This document shows positions 24,850 to 33,201 of a DNA stretch of 64,000 bases, one piece after another. The notes under the pieces are model-generated. The model was not told the DNA's origin, made no database searches, and worked only from the letters and a program-made list of their open reading frames with translations. The translations under genes were made by a program, and so were the position numbers. Each line of letters starts with the position of its first letter. The first letter of the stretch is position 1. The stretch is from Nitrospirota bacterium (GTDB lineage: Bacteria > Nitrospirota > Thermodesulfovibrionia > UBA6902): NCBI GenBank assembly GCA_016213935.1, contig JACQZG010000013.1, positions 50,419-114,418 on the forward strand, read 5' to 3'.

Positions 24850-25833
24850 TCATGCCTCCCATAAACCAGCTATCACCGTGTCGCAATATACGCATTTGCC
24901 GTCAACCACAAAATTTCTTTTGACCTGATAACCTGCCCTCTCTATTATAACCCTTCTGCACGAGGGGCAATATGTATGCTCCGCGTTTGTACGTATATTG
25001 CCTATGTAAACATGCTTTAATCCGGCATTGCGGGCGGTTTCCCACGCAGTCTTGAGCGTTTCAAAAGGAGTGGGCGGAAGATTCTTTAGTTTGTAATATG
25101 GGAAAAACCGCGAGAAATGTATCGGCACATCAGCGCCGAGGTTTTTTACTATCCATCTGCACATCTCATCTATCTTTTTCGGGTCATCGTTATGCGTCGG
25201 TATCACGAGGTTCACTATCTCTGTCCAAACGCCTTCTTCCTTCAAAACCACGAGCGCGTCAAGCACGGGCTTCAGCCTTCCGCCGCATATCTTAGCGTAG
25301 AAATCTTCCGTGAATGCCTTGAGGTCAACGCAGGCGGCGTTCATATATTTTGATAACTCCCTTAACGGCTCCTTGTTGATATACCCGCATGTGTGCATAG
25401 TGTTCAGAATGCCGTAATTCCTCGCTATCTGCGAGGTATCGTACATGTATTCATAAAATACGGCAGGTTCCGTATAGGTGTAAGCAATGCTTTTGCAATT
25501 ATACGCAAGCGCCTTTCTGACAAGCTCATCGGGCTGAAGGTCTTTATTGTCCGCCTCTTCGGGCCTTCCCTGCGATATCTGCCAGTTCTGGCAGAATTTA
25601 CAGCTAAGAACACACCCGACAGTTGCCAATGAAAACGCCGCGGTTCCCGGAAAGACGTGGAAAAAAGGTTTCTTCTCGATAGGGTCAACGGCAACGGAGC
25701 ACGGGTTGCCGTAAACAAGGCTGTAGAGGGCGCCGTCTTTGTTTATCCTGACCCTGCACCCGCCGATCTCGAAGTTACCAAGTTCGCATTCAGTGGGGCA
25801 GAGTTCACACCTTATCTTCTTCCCTATCTGCAT
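24850..25833 (-). CDS. amrS: AmmeMemoRadiSam radical SAM enzyme
   Basis: 327 residues. An N-terminal Cys-rich segment (CELCPTECELGNFEIGGC) precedes the radical SAM motif CVLSCKFCQNWQIS (CxxxCxxC, about residues 74-81) and the typical DPIEKKPFFHVFPG. The C-terminus has two CxxC pairs (CPSC and CVYC) that would form a zinc or Fe-S site. The enzyme belongs to the pyruvate-formate-lyase-activating-like AmmeMemoRadiSam group, with no known substrate. It sits directly before the Tat microprotein and the exported B-A fusion. Confidence 0.95.
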   Translation of the reverse strand: MQIGKKIRCELCPTECELGNFEIGGCRVRINKDGALYSLVYGNPCSVAVDPIEKKPFFHVFPGTAAFSLATVGCVLSCKFCQNWQISQGRPEEADNKDLQPDELVRKALAYNCKSIAYTYTEPAVFYEYMYDTSQIARNYGILNTMHTCGYINKEPLRELSKYMNAACVDLKAFTEDFYAKICGGRLKPVLDALVVLKEEGVWTEIVNLVIPTHNDDPKKIDEMCRWIVKNLGADVPIHFSRFFPYYKLKNLPPTPFETLKTAWETARNAGLKHVYIGNIRTNAEHTYCPSCRRVIIERAGYQVKRNFVVDGKCVYCDTVIAGLWEA

Positions 25834-25897
25834 ACATATATTTTATCACTCAGGCTTGATAAAAATAAAAAGGTGGGAGTATTGGCACTGCAACTAA

Positions 25898-26101
25898 TTA
25901 TTTCTTCAACTCCTTCCAATACTTTGCCGGATGCATCGGAAGCCCTTTCTTCGAGATAACCTCTTCAAAATAAAGTTTTCTCTTGAGGTACCCGCCCACC
26001 TCAGAGGTGAAGAATTCCTGCGTGGAGTTATAAGAGAGAATCGCGGCAACGAGGATCACCGCTATAATTATAAATATCCTGAACTTCCTGTCGTCTTTCA
26101 T
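25898..26101 (-). CDS. Small single-pass membrane protein
   Basis: 67 residues with a ribosome site (GAGGAAG). A positively charged start (KDDRKFR), one transmembrane helix (about residues 8-24, IFIIIAVILVAAILSY) and a ~43-residue, probably periplasmic tail (FFTSEVGGYLKRKLYFEEV). I recognise no family. It precedes amrS by 64 bp on the same strand, and follows the palindromic element. Confidence 0.7.
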   Translation of the reverse strand: MKDDRKFRIFIIIAVILVAAILSYNSTQEFFTSEVGGYLKRKLYFEEVISKKGLPMHPAKYWKELKK

Positions 26102-26138
26102 CTCTTCCTCACTTTATTAATAAATATTCATGTCACGG

Positions 26139-26278
26139 CAGGCAAGTTGAAGAAACGTATTTTTCGATACCTTAGAGACAAATTTATAAAAGATACTGTC
26201 AAGCCCTTATCTGCAAAGATTAAAATAAATCTTATAAATTTAATCGAATTTAATACGTTTTTGAGACTTGTCTGCCTG
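26139..26278. repeat. 140-bp nested imperfect palindrome (MITE-like or structured RNA)
   Basis: The outer arm CAGGCAAGT (26139-26147) matches ACTTGTCTGCCTG (26266-26278); next AAACGTATT (26153-26161) matches AATACGTTT (26252-26260); TCGAT (26164-26168) matches ATCGA (26243-26247); and AAATTTATAAAAGAT (26180-26194) matches ATCTTATAAATTT (26229-26241). All arms pair in the correct nested order. The centre (~26195-26228) also contains TTGACA on the minus strand, so it may hold a promoter for the small gene and amrS. No coding frame is evident. Confidence 0.75.
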
Positions 26279-26301
26279 AATTTATGAAGAGTATAGGCGG
26301 A

Positions 26302-27516
26302 TCAAACCTCTCTTTTAACATAACAATTATTGCACCTGATGCATTCCGAAATCGGAGGCTGCGGCTTATTGCCCATGGGGCAGTCTTTCGTGCTGACATA
26401 ATTATCATCGCGCCTCGAAAAAATGCCTGTTAGCGCCGCGACGGGGCAGAGATACCTGCACCAGAACCTTTTTGACCTCACATTGATGATTAACATTAGG
26501 CCAACAAGTGTCCACGTAAGATAGTCCCCGTGACGTGAAAACAGGGTGACATATGTCTCAAAACTGCCGTACTCGGGACGCCTGCTTATCAGGACAAGAG
26601 CCGTGACTACTCCAAGTATAATGTACTTGAGCTTTCTCCATCTATCATCCGTCTCGGTTGACAACTCCCACTTCTTAAGAGGCACCTTGCCGATATACTC
26701 CGCGAGCGCGCCGAAGGGGCATAGCCATCCGCAGTAAAACCTGCCGGCGATGACAACTGATAAGAGAGTGCTGATAATGACAGCGTACCAGAGATATGAG
26801 GAAGAGATTCTCAAAAAGATCAGATTAAAAACATGGATTATTGAAAACGGCGTCACAAGGTAAACGCCTATAATGCCGATTCCAAACAGAAGAAGGATAT
26901 CTCTCGCTTGTAAAAACCGTTTTGATCTTCTCGTCACATGATAGGAGGCAAATGCGGCGAAGAAGAGAGCGAGATAGGTTATCCAGCCTCTTCCGTCATC
27001 ACTGCCGGGTGCGCCTCCTTTAACTTCGAGGCCATAAACCTCTGAAGCAATCATGCGCGAAGATGTTCTTATGGTATCCGCAAGAGCGTTTAGGCTTACT
27101 GTCGCGCGGCTCACGGCGTCTATGTCATTGTCAGGCTCAAAAGCGTCATTTACATTCTTGCCGGCAAAACGGCTGAGATAATCAGCGCTCAAAAGGTAAT
27201 GGACGTAATTCGGAGTCTCTTTATGCTCCAGAAGCCTGATGCCCGTAATCTCGCCCTTGCTGTTTAAAGAGAGCAAAACTTTTATCGGGCCGGCGTATCC
27301 CCTGACCGCAGGAACGATGTCATACGAGTTAAAAGCGATGATCTCTCTGTCGGATTTATAGTGAGGGGGAGTTCCCGCCTTCGAAGAAAAGACCGCGTCA
27401 GGCGCGACATCAGAGAGATATTTACCCTCATCGACCCTCGTCTCCCTGAACAAGTTAAAGCCGATGCTGAATGATACAATCGTTACGGCAAGTAATGTTA
27501 TCCTGATCGTCTTCAT
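26302..27516 (-). CDS. NosR/NapH-like membrane protein: FMN-binding plus 4Fe-4S
   Basis: 404 residues. An N-terminal helix (about 5-22) leads into a periplasmic FMN-binding domain (about 30-165) containing DAVSRATVS (Thr139), which fits the D-x-x-(S/T)-x-A-T covalent flavinylation motif. Four or more transmembrane helices follow with two cysteine clusters of NapH/NosR type: CGWLCPFGAL (about 262-271) and CRYLCPVAAL, plus a cytoplasmic CIRCNNC near the end. Its architecture suggests electron transfer across the membrane. It overlaps the next upstream gene by 4 bp. No ApbE flavin transferase is in the window. Confidence 0.88.
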   Translation of the reverse strand: MKTIRITLLAVTIVSFSIGFNLFRETRVDEGKYLSDVAPDAVFSSKAGTPPHYKSDREIIAFNSYDIVPAVRGYAGPIKVLLSLNSKGEITGIRLLEHKETPNYVHYLLSADYLSRFAGKNVNDAFEPDNDIDAVSRATVSLNALADTIRTSSRMIASEVYGLEVKGGAPGSDDGRGWITYLALFFAAFASYHVTRRSKRFLQARDILLLFGIGIIGVYLVTPFSIIHVFNLIFLRISSSYLWYAVIISTLLSVVIAGRFYCGWLCPFGALAEYIGKVPLKKWELSTETDDRWRKLKYIILGVVTALVLISRRPEYGSFETYVTLFSRHGDYLTWTLVGLMLIINVRSKRFWCRYLCPVAALTGIFSRRDDNYVSTKDCPMGNKPQPPISECIRCNNCYVKREV

Positions 27517-29606
27517 GCCTTTTTATGCGCAGATAAATATATCAAAGATATCAGTTTCATGACAATTAATAATATTACCGTCTTCCGCATCCCGATTATC
27601 GGTATTAATAATATCGCCGTCAGCAATGCGCCAAGAAATGAGCCCGCAAGGTCAACCGCGTAAAGCCTCCCTGCAAGACGTTCCTTCACAGAGCCGGCAG
27701 TCGCGCGCGAGGCAGCGGCAAACTGCCCTCCCCCGATGAATCCCGCGAAAAAGGCCATGATATAGAATACAGCCTCTTTCTTCAGAAAGATAATCGATGA
27801 TGACAAGAGTATTATTGCCATGAGATCAAATGCCTTAAGCCAATTATCTGGTCTGTTGTTTCTCCTCATTACATATGCCCCTGCCGCGCCGCCAAGCATG
27901 AATGTCCCGGTCAGCAGCCCCATCATCTCATAAACATATCCAAAAACGGACTGAAACGTGAGCATTATTATCAGAGAGAAGGCGATCGCAAAATATCCCG
28001 TTGTGAATACGGCGTAAGAGACAGTCTGCCGCCTCCTGATGAAGATTAGCGTCAGAAAGGAAAATACCACTGCGATCAATACCAGCGCCCGATTGCCGCT
28101 TCCGTCTAAAAAAAAGTTAAGCCACCCGCCGTGGTGAACATCTGCCCATAGCATCATGTTATAAAGATACGAAACAGGGCGGCTGTCGGTGTTTATCGCG
28201 GCAACCTTGCCGAGCCTCTCCCTGACCATATCAACCTGAAGATGGGAAAAGGCGTCCGCAAGTATGTACGGCCTGAAGTGCGCTGTCATAACCCCGCTCT
28301 TATTAAATCTCTTCGTGAGCAGCCCCGGCTCTGTGCTGAAAGGATTCATGGAGGCTATCATGATTCCGTACTCTTCGGAAGATGGCTCAACGTACGGGAA
28401 TATTTTTTTCAGGGAAGTGAAGACAGAGCCGTTAGCCGCCTGCATATTTCTTCCTATGTAGCCGAAAGATGACGGCAGGCTCAGATAGAGCATCCCTTCG
28501 TTCTTCAGTGCGGCCCTTGCCTCCTCAAAAAATTCGGCCGTGTAAAATCTGTTGAGATTTGCTGTCGCAGGCTCGGGAATGTTGAGAATTATCATGTCAT
28601 ATTTATTTCGTTGAGCATTTTGAATAAAGAGGCGGGCATCCATATTGAATAGATTTACCCTTTCATCATTTATATGCGCGAGATCATCACCGTTTAACAG
28701 CTTTTTTGAAACATCGATTAGAACCGGGTCTATCTCAACAAAATCAATTCTCTTAACAGGATATTTGAGAAATTCTCTTATTACTGCAGGAGAACCGCCG
28801 ACTATCAGCAGTTCTTTTGCATCAGGGGCAAGCGACATGGGGATATGCGCCTTCAGTTCCTCTGTCTGTGCGTCAGGATAAGAGAAGAGGAACTTTTCCG
28901 ATGAATAGAGATTAAACTGATTCTTCAGCTTAAGCACGGCAATCTCGCCATACCTCGACTCTCTCCTCTGTACAAGCTCAAAACCCTTATACTTGAATAA
29001 AGCAACTGTCTTTCCTCCTCCTGCGTGAAAGAGCAGAGGCAATATCAATAATGGGAAAAGCCATGCTTTCTTTAATAAACAGAGAGAAACAACAATGCTT
29101 AGGATTGAGACAAAGAGGGTTATCTCATGAGCGTCAAAACGGCCTGCAAGTAAAAATACAAAGAGGATTCCGCCTGCAAAAGCTCCTGCCGCCTCAAAGC
29201 TGTAAACCTCCGGAGCCTTCTCTTTCAGATAAGCTACCGCAAAAGGAAACTGCATGCCTATAGTTATACAGAGAATAGATAACGATATGAATGTACAGGC
29301 GATCGCGGTTGGAAGCGGAATGACTTCGCCAAGCCCGTAGCTAAAGAGAGGGCGCATTACCTCGATAAAAACAATGGAAGGCTGGGCGAAGAAAGCGATA
29401 TTCAAGAATGACAGGCCGAATGCGTTTTTGAAATTGATATTCGAGGCAATAAAGCTTCCGAGGCTCACGAGCGCGAGCCACGCGGCAAGAGTGATCCCGA
29501 TTACGAGTTCATTGCCCGAAAAGACGGAGAGAAGCTGCCTCATGCATATAATCTGAAGCAGGATGGAGTTTGTCCCCATCAGTATGACAGAAAGGCTCTG
29601 CATCAT
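27513..29606 (-). CDS. Large membrane protein with spermidine synthase-like domain
   Basis: 697 residues: about six transmembrane helices (5-200), a soluble Rossmann methyltransferase-like domain (about 215-470; LLIVGGSPAVIREFLKYP, IDFVEIDPVLIDV, NMDARLFIQNAQ), then another six or so helices (about 480-690). The spermidine-synthase acidic motif is replaced by ILNIPEPATANLNRFYTAEFF, so the usual aminopropyl transfer is not supported. Its stop overlaps the FMN/Fe-S gene start by 4 bp (ATGA), a strong hint that the two proteins act together. Proteins of this layout have no established function. Confidence 0.85.
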   Translation of the reverse strand: MMQSLSVILMGTNSILLQIICMRQLLSVFSGNELVIGITLAAWLALVSLGSFIASNINFKNAFGLSFLNIAFFAQPSIVFIEVMRPLFSYGLGEVIPLPTAIACTFISLSILCITIGMQFPFAVAYLKEKAPEVYSFEAAGAFAGGILFVFLLAGRFDAHEITLFVSILSIVVSLCLLKKAWLFPLLILPLLFHAGGGKTVALFKYKGFELVQRRESRYGEIAVLKLKNQFNLYSSEKFLFSYPDAQTEELKAHIPMSLAPDAKELLIVGGSPAVIREFLKYPVKRIDFVEIDPVLIDVSKKLLNGDDLAHINDERVNLFNMDARLFIQNAQRNKYDMIILNIPEPATANLNRFYTAEFFEEARAALKNEGMLYLSLPSSFGYIGRNMQAANGSVFTSLKKIFPYVEPSSEEYGIMIASMNPFSTEPGLLTKRFNKSGVMTAHFRPYILADAFSHLQVDMVRERLGKVAAINTDSRPVSYLYNMMLWADVHHGGWLNFFLDGSGNRALVLIAVVFSFLTLIFIRRRQTVSYAVFTTGYFAIAFSLIIMLTFQSVFGYVYEMMGLLTGTFMLGGAAGAYVMRRNNRPDNWLKAFDLMAIILLSSSIIFLKKEAVFYIMAFFAGFIGGGQFAAASRATAGSVKERLAGRLYAVDLAGSFLGALLTAILLIPIIGMRKTVILLIVMKLISLIYLSAHKKA

Positions 29607-29612
29607 AAGACA

Positions 29613-29918
29613 TTATAAATGTCTTTCAAGAAAGAAAAGAATAATCCCGGCAACAACAGTCCCTAAAACAACAAGAACCAATTTGCAGGCAACCTTCCAG
29701 AAAACGGTCTTCCTTCTTTCAATTTCCGACTGCACATTCTCTATTAAAATTCGCTTTTCATTTACCGCTACATGATTTTGCCGCTGTCCTTCTGGTGAAG
29801 ATTCCCATGGCTGTATTATTCTTAAGACATTACGGTATTTGTAAAGTTTTATCATACTATCTTTTAAATATGAGCCGTCTCTTACGGCATCACGGATGCT
29901 ATGGAAATCTTCGCTCAT
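29613..29918 (-). CDS. Small tail-anchored hypothetical membrane protein
   Basis: 101 residues. A soluble N-terminal part (SEDFHSIRDAVRDGSYLKDS, then a charged region with many Glu/Arg) is followed by one hydrophobic helix at the C-terminus (about 75-96, KVACKLVLVVLGTVVAGIIL). No family recognised. It ends 7 bp before the 697-residue membrane protein gene on the same strand, so it is the likely first gene of that transcription unit. Confidence 0.55.
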   Translation of the reverse strand: MSEDFHSIRDAVRDGSYLKDSMIKLYKYRNVLRIIQPWESSPEGQRQNHVAVNEKRILIENVQSEIERRKTVFWKVACKLVLVVLGTVVAGIILFFLERHL

Positions 29919-30062
29919 TTTTAGTACTCACGAAAATATCTGAACAACAACGTAACGGTACCATAAATCTGATCGCATGGTCAATAAACAATGGCTTGAC
30001 ATATAATTCTGAGCCGCCGATAGATGCAAGAAGTTTTTTCCAAGCCTTTTTAGCTTTAAGGA

Positions 30063-30087
30063 TTATATGTTAAAATAACACATATAA
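30063..30087. promoter_or_regulatory. Candidate operator for the toxin-antitoxin genes
   Basis: A perfect 7-bp inverted repeat, TTATATG (30063-30069) and CATATAA (30081-30087), 11 bp apart, ends 16 bp before the antitoxin ATG and overlaps a TAAAAT that could be a -10 box. Autoregulation by the antitoxin is typical of such modules; here it is inference. Confidence 0.45.
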
Positions 30088-30103
30088 AAGTCTGGAGGAG
30101 ACA

Positions 30104-30313
30104 ATGCAAAAAGCATTATCAGCCGAATTAAAAAAGATAAGCAAAGACAAGGTTCGTTTTGAGATCACAAAAGACAATTATGAGTCGTTTTGCAATGCTA
30201 TCGGCATTTACAGAAAAGATTTTTTAGATGCCTTGAAGAAATCCGAATCAGACCACAGGGCAGGCCGTATTACAAAAAGAAAATCCCTTTTGGAACTTAC
30301 TGAAAAAGCATGA
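30104..30313 (+). CDS. Putative type II antitoxin
   Basis: 69 residues, charged and helical, immediately before and overlapping (ATGA) a RelE/YafQ-like toxin gene. No classical DNA-binding ribbon or helix motif is obvious by eye. Its N-terminal half (SAELKKISKDKVRFEITKDN) and C-terminal basic tail (AGRITKRKSLLELTEKA) resemble other uncharacterised RelE-partner antitoxins. Ribosome site GGAGGAGAC. Confidence 0.65.
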   Translation: MQKALSAELKKISKDKVRFEITKDNYESFCNAIGIYRKDFLDALKKSESDHRAGRITKRKSLLELTEKA

Positions 30314-30588
30314 TAGTAATTTATACCACTGCCACTTTTGACGAGCTTTTTCTTAAACTTCCGTTAAAAATCAGAATCAAAGCAGATGAAAAGACAAAGC
30401 TGTTCAAGGAAAACCCTTTTAATCCCGTCCTGAGAACTGAAAAACTTCATCCTAAAGGACATGAAGTATGGAGTTTCAGGGTTAATATAAGTTATAGGAT
30501 TGTATTTAAGTTCACAGGGAAAGATTCTGCTGAATTCCGCTTTATCGGGCATCACAACAGTATTTATGACTACAACATATTTAGATAA
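30310..30588 (+). CDS. RelE/YafQ-family toxin
   Basis: A 92-residue protein of the RelE/ParE superfamily. Recognisable elements are DELFLKLPLKIRIKADEKTK, NPFNPVLRTEKLHPKGHEVWSFRVN and SYRIVFKF, ending FRFIGHHNSIYD, with the C-terminal His pair seen in mRNA-cleaving YafQ-like toxins. It overlaps the antitoxin gene by 4 bp. mRNA cleavage at the ribosome is the family expectation; the exact target is unknown. Confidence 0.85.
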   Translation: MIVIYTTATFDELFLKLPLKIRIKADEKTKLFKENPFNPVLRTEKLHPKGHEVWSFRVNISYRIVFKFTGKDSAEFRFIGHHNSIYDYNIFR

Positions 30589-30611
30589 TATTTAATCGAT
30601 TTTCTTAAATC

Positions 30612-30902
30612 TTATAACGGGGGCTTCAGAAAATCCTCCAAGCTCTTAACCCCTATCAGCTTCACAACCTTATTCCTTGATGTCTCACCAGACATTATCT
30701 CAACATCTTTTTTCCTGATGCCGAGCTCTTTGGCAAGAAGTTCCATAAGTTCCTTATTGGCCTTGCCGTCAACCGGGGCAGAGGTCAGTTTAACTTTTAA
30801 TGCATCACCATACATGCCTATGATAGAAGAACGGGACGACCGAGGCTCTACCTTTATCTTGATGATAAGTTCATGCTCTGAGCCCTGCTTTGCTTTCTTC
30901 AT
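30612..30902 (-). CDS. DUF167 (YggU-like) protein
   Basis: 96 residues with the DUF167 signature: IIKIKVEPRSSRSSIIG at the N-terminus, LTSAPVDGKANKELMELLAKEL in the middle and IMSGETSRNKVVKL near the end. Function unknown; the family is widely conserved. It overlaps truB by 4 bp and is the last gene of the infB-to-DUF167 operon. Confidence 0.93.
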   Translation of the reverse strand: MKKAKQGSEHELIIKIKVEPRSSRSSIIGMYGDALKVKLTSAPVDGKANKELMELLAKELGIRKKDVEIMSGETSRNKVVKLIGVKSLEDFLKPPL

Positions 30903-31801
30903 AGAGCAAAAACCACATCCATCTTTATAATATTTTTTTCATTGTCATATCTGCCTATCGCTAACAGTTCGTTATCAGGTGATTTAATCCTGATCCCCTG
31001 AGCATTTTTAATATCCTCGGATAAATTAACGCCCTGACCGATAACAACCGGATTCCCGTGCCTCACTCCCTCAGCCATTCCTTCATCTGTTTTAAACTCA
31101 GGCATCCATTTCAACGCGCTGTCCATAGTATATATTCCTCTGTTATCAGGCCTGCTGAGATCTGCATCCTTAAGTTCATCAAGAGTTAATGATTCATTAA
31201 TATTGAACTGCCCGATGGCTGTGCGCTGAAGTTCTGTCATATGTGCTCCGGCTCCAAGCTTTTTGCCGATATCATTGCAAAGGGTCCTGATATATGTGCC
31301 CTTTGAGCAGGCAACCTTTAACCTTACAAACGGCAGGTCAAAGTTTAGAAGTTCGATACTCTTTATGTTGACCTCTCTTGAAGTTCGCGCGATATCAATT
31401 CCTTGTCTGGCATATTCATAGAGAGGTTTGCCCTTATGTTTTAATGCCGAGAACATCGGCGGGAGCTGTGATATTTGACCTGTGAATGAAGACAGCTCAG
31501 CCTCAATATCTGCTTCACTTACATCAATCCTGTCGGCTTTGGAAATCACCTCTCCGTATGCGTCCTGAGTATCGGTCGATTCCCCCAACTTCATAACCGC
31601 AGCATACTCCTTGTCGAAATCTGAGAGATATGAAGCGATTCTTGTGGCTTTGTTTGTGCAGATAAGGAGAAGGCCTGTTGCCATAGGGTCAAGCGTGCCG
31701 CAATGGCCCGCCTTCTTCACTTTGAGAATTTTTTTTACCGCGGTAACGGCATCCTGTGATGTAATGTCTTTGGGTTTGTTAAGGCTGATAACGAGGTCCA
31801 T
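30899..31801 (-). CDS. truB: tRNA pseudouridine(55) synthase
   Basis: TruB makes pseudouridine 55 in the T-loop of tRNA. The 300-residue protein has LNKPKDITSQDAVTAVKKIL at the start, the motif HCGTLDPMATGLLLI with the catalytic Asp (about residue 38), SFTGQISQLPPMFSALKHKGK and KGTYIRTLCNDIG. Normal length; a PUA-like C-terminus is likely. It follows nrnA after a 7-bp-period array that occupies the gap. Confidence 0.96.
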   Translation of the reverse strand: MDLVISLNKPKDITSQDAVTAVKKILKVKKAGHCGTLDPMATGLLLICTNKATRIASYLSDFDKEYAAVMKLGESTDTQDAYGEVISKADRIDVSEADIEAELSSFTGQISQLPPMFSALKHKGKPLYEYARQGIDIARTSREVNIKSIELLNFDLPFVRLKVACSKGTYIRTLCNDIGKKLGAGAHMTELQRTAIGQFNINESLTLDELKDADLSRPDNRGIYTMDSALKWMPEFKTDEGMAEGVRHGNPVVIGQGVNLSEDIKNAQGIRIKSPDNELLAIGRYDNEKNIIKMDVVFAL

Positions 31802-31824
31802 TAATTAATAAAGAAGAAATCTGG

Positions 31825-31880
31825 TTTTTAGTTTTTAGTTATCAGTTTTCAGGCTAACAACTGAAAACTAACAACTTATG
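31825..31880. repeat. Heptamer array between nrnA and truB
   Basis: Eight units of exactly 7 bp: TTTTTAG, TTTTTAG, TTATCAG, TTTTCAG, GCTAACA, ACTGAAA, ACTAACA, ACTTATG. The second half is partly the inverse of the first, so AGTTTTCAG and CTGAAAACT can form a hairpin. The last bases run into the end of nrnA. Confidence 0.75.
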
Positions 31881-32862
31881 ACTTTCTTAACGCTTCCCTG
31901 ACTGCATCAAGAATTCTCCTTGTCACCTCATTAAGCGGGCCCTTGACAGTGCATCCGGCTGCGGGTGCGTGGCCGCCGCCTCCGAAGATTGCCGCTATCT
32001 TCTGAACATTGATGCCGCCTTTTGAGCGGAGGCTTACCTTGCATAAATCATCGGCTTCTTCTCTGAAGAATACGGCAACTTCAACACCTTTTATCTTTCT
32101 CGGGTAATCGACAAAATTTTCAGTATGCTCGGCAGTGGTCCCGGTCTCGGCGAGCATCTCTTTTGTTACGGTCATCCATGCCATCTTCCCGTCTTTCTCA
32201 ATCGTTTTATATGCGGCGGCGAGGAGTTTCATGGCGTTGTACGGGACGCTCTCGTAAAGCTCTTTTGTAATCCGCCACGGCTCAGCGCCGGCGGCGACAA
32301 GTCTGGAAGCAACGCTCAACGACTCCGGTGTTGTATTGGCATATCTGAATCCTCCGGTGTCGTAGAGCAGGGCGGTATAAAGGTTAACGGCCATGTCCTT
32401 ATCGATCACGACGCCGAGTTCGGATAATATAGAAAAAACAATCTCGCCCGTGGCTGAAATCCCGGGATCGATAATGCTGTGATTAAGCGTATCGTTATCC
32501 CACAGTTCACCGGCATTGTCTGGCATGATATGATGATCCATGACAATGGTTTTGCTTGCCTTAAGATTTTTCAGCCCCGTCCTCTCCATGGTGTTGCAGT
32601 CAACTACGCAGAGCACGTCAACAACGCCCTCAGGCGCCTCGCGGCCAACCAATCCGGAAGACGGCAGAAATGCAAGGGCATCCGGCACCTTGTCCCTGTT
32701 TGCGATATGAACTTTTTTCCCGAGCTTCTTCAGCCCCATAGCAAGCGCGATGCTTGAGCCGACCGCGTCGCCGTCAGGGTTGAAATGGCTCACAATGAGA
32801 AAGCTGCCATTATTCTTAATCAGGGTTAAAAGCTCAGCCTTTATCTTCACCGCTCTCCTCAT
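31876..32862 (-). CDS. nrnA: DHH-family oligoribonuclease/pAp phosphatase
   Basis: NrnA degrades short RNAs and dephosphorylates 3'-phosphoadenosine 5'-phosphate. The 328 residues carry the DHH/DHHA1 motifs: VSHFNPDGDAVGSSIA, VVDCNTMERTG, VMDHHIMPDN (DHH) and, at the C-terminus, GGGGHAPAAGC. Its position downstream of rbfA in the infB operon is typical. It overlaps the end of rbfA by 29 bp. Confidence 0.94.
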   Translation of the reverse strand: MRRAVKIKAELLTLIKNNGSFLIVSHFNPDGDAVGSSIALAMGLKKLGKKVHIANRDKVPDALAFLPSSGLVGREAPEGVVDVLCVVDCNTMERTGLKNLKASKTIVMDHHIMPDNAGELWDNDTLNHSIIDPGISATGEIVFSILSELGVVIDKDMAVNLYTALLYDTGGFRYANTTPESLSVASRLVAAGAEPWRITKELYESVPYNAMKLLAAAYKTIEKDGKMAWMTVTKEMLAETGTTAEHTENFVDYPRKIKGVEVAVFFREEADDLCKVSLRSKGGINVQKIAAIFGGGGHAPAAGCTVKGPLNEVTRRILDAVREALRKS

Positions 32863-33199
32863 GTTTCACGCCGCTCAAAAGCTTATCTATCCTTTTGCCG
32901 TGCTCAACGCCTGAGTCAATCTTGAAGTGTATCTTTGGCAGAAACCTCATCCTGATCTTTTTCGCAAGCTCGCTTTTTATAAAAGAAGATGATGAAGAGA
33001 GTATATCGAGCACAGTGCCGCGCCTGGAATCGTCAAGGACGCTTATGAATATCGTGGCGTGCCTCAGGTCGTCGGAAACCTCCGCCCCTGTCACGGTTAC
33101 AAAGCCGAGTTTCGGGTTGTCGAGCTTCTGCGTAATAATATAAGCGGCCTCCTCTTTGATGAGGTCGCCTATCCTGACTGAACGTTTATACGGGTGCAT
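32834..33199 (-). CDS. rbfA: Ribosome-binding factor A
   Basis: RbfA is a 30S assembly factor. 121 residues with RSVRIGDLIKEEAAYII, NPKLGFVTVTGAEVS, HATIFISVL and the C-terminal RMRFLPKIHFKIDSGVEHG, the family's KH-like fold. The ATG at 33199 lacks a Shine-Dalgarno because the sequence directly upstream is a heptamer array; an alternative start is not evident. Confidence 0.93.
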   Translation of the reverse strand: MHPYKRSVRIGDLIKEEAAYIITQKLDNPKLGFVTVTGAEVSDDLRHATIFISVLDDSRRGTVLDILSSSSSFIKSELAKKIRMRFLPKIHFKIDSGVEHGKRIDKLLSGVKHEESGEDKG

Positions 33200-33201
33200 G
33201 G

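Noticed and set aside
31825..31880. Heptamer arrays as CRISPR or iteron origin sequences
   Set aside because: Units are 7 bp and contiguous, without spacers; units differ between loci and there are no cas or replication initiator genes nearby.
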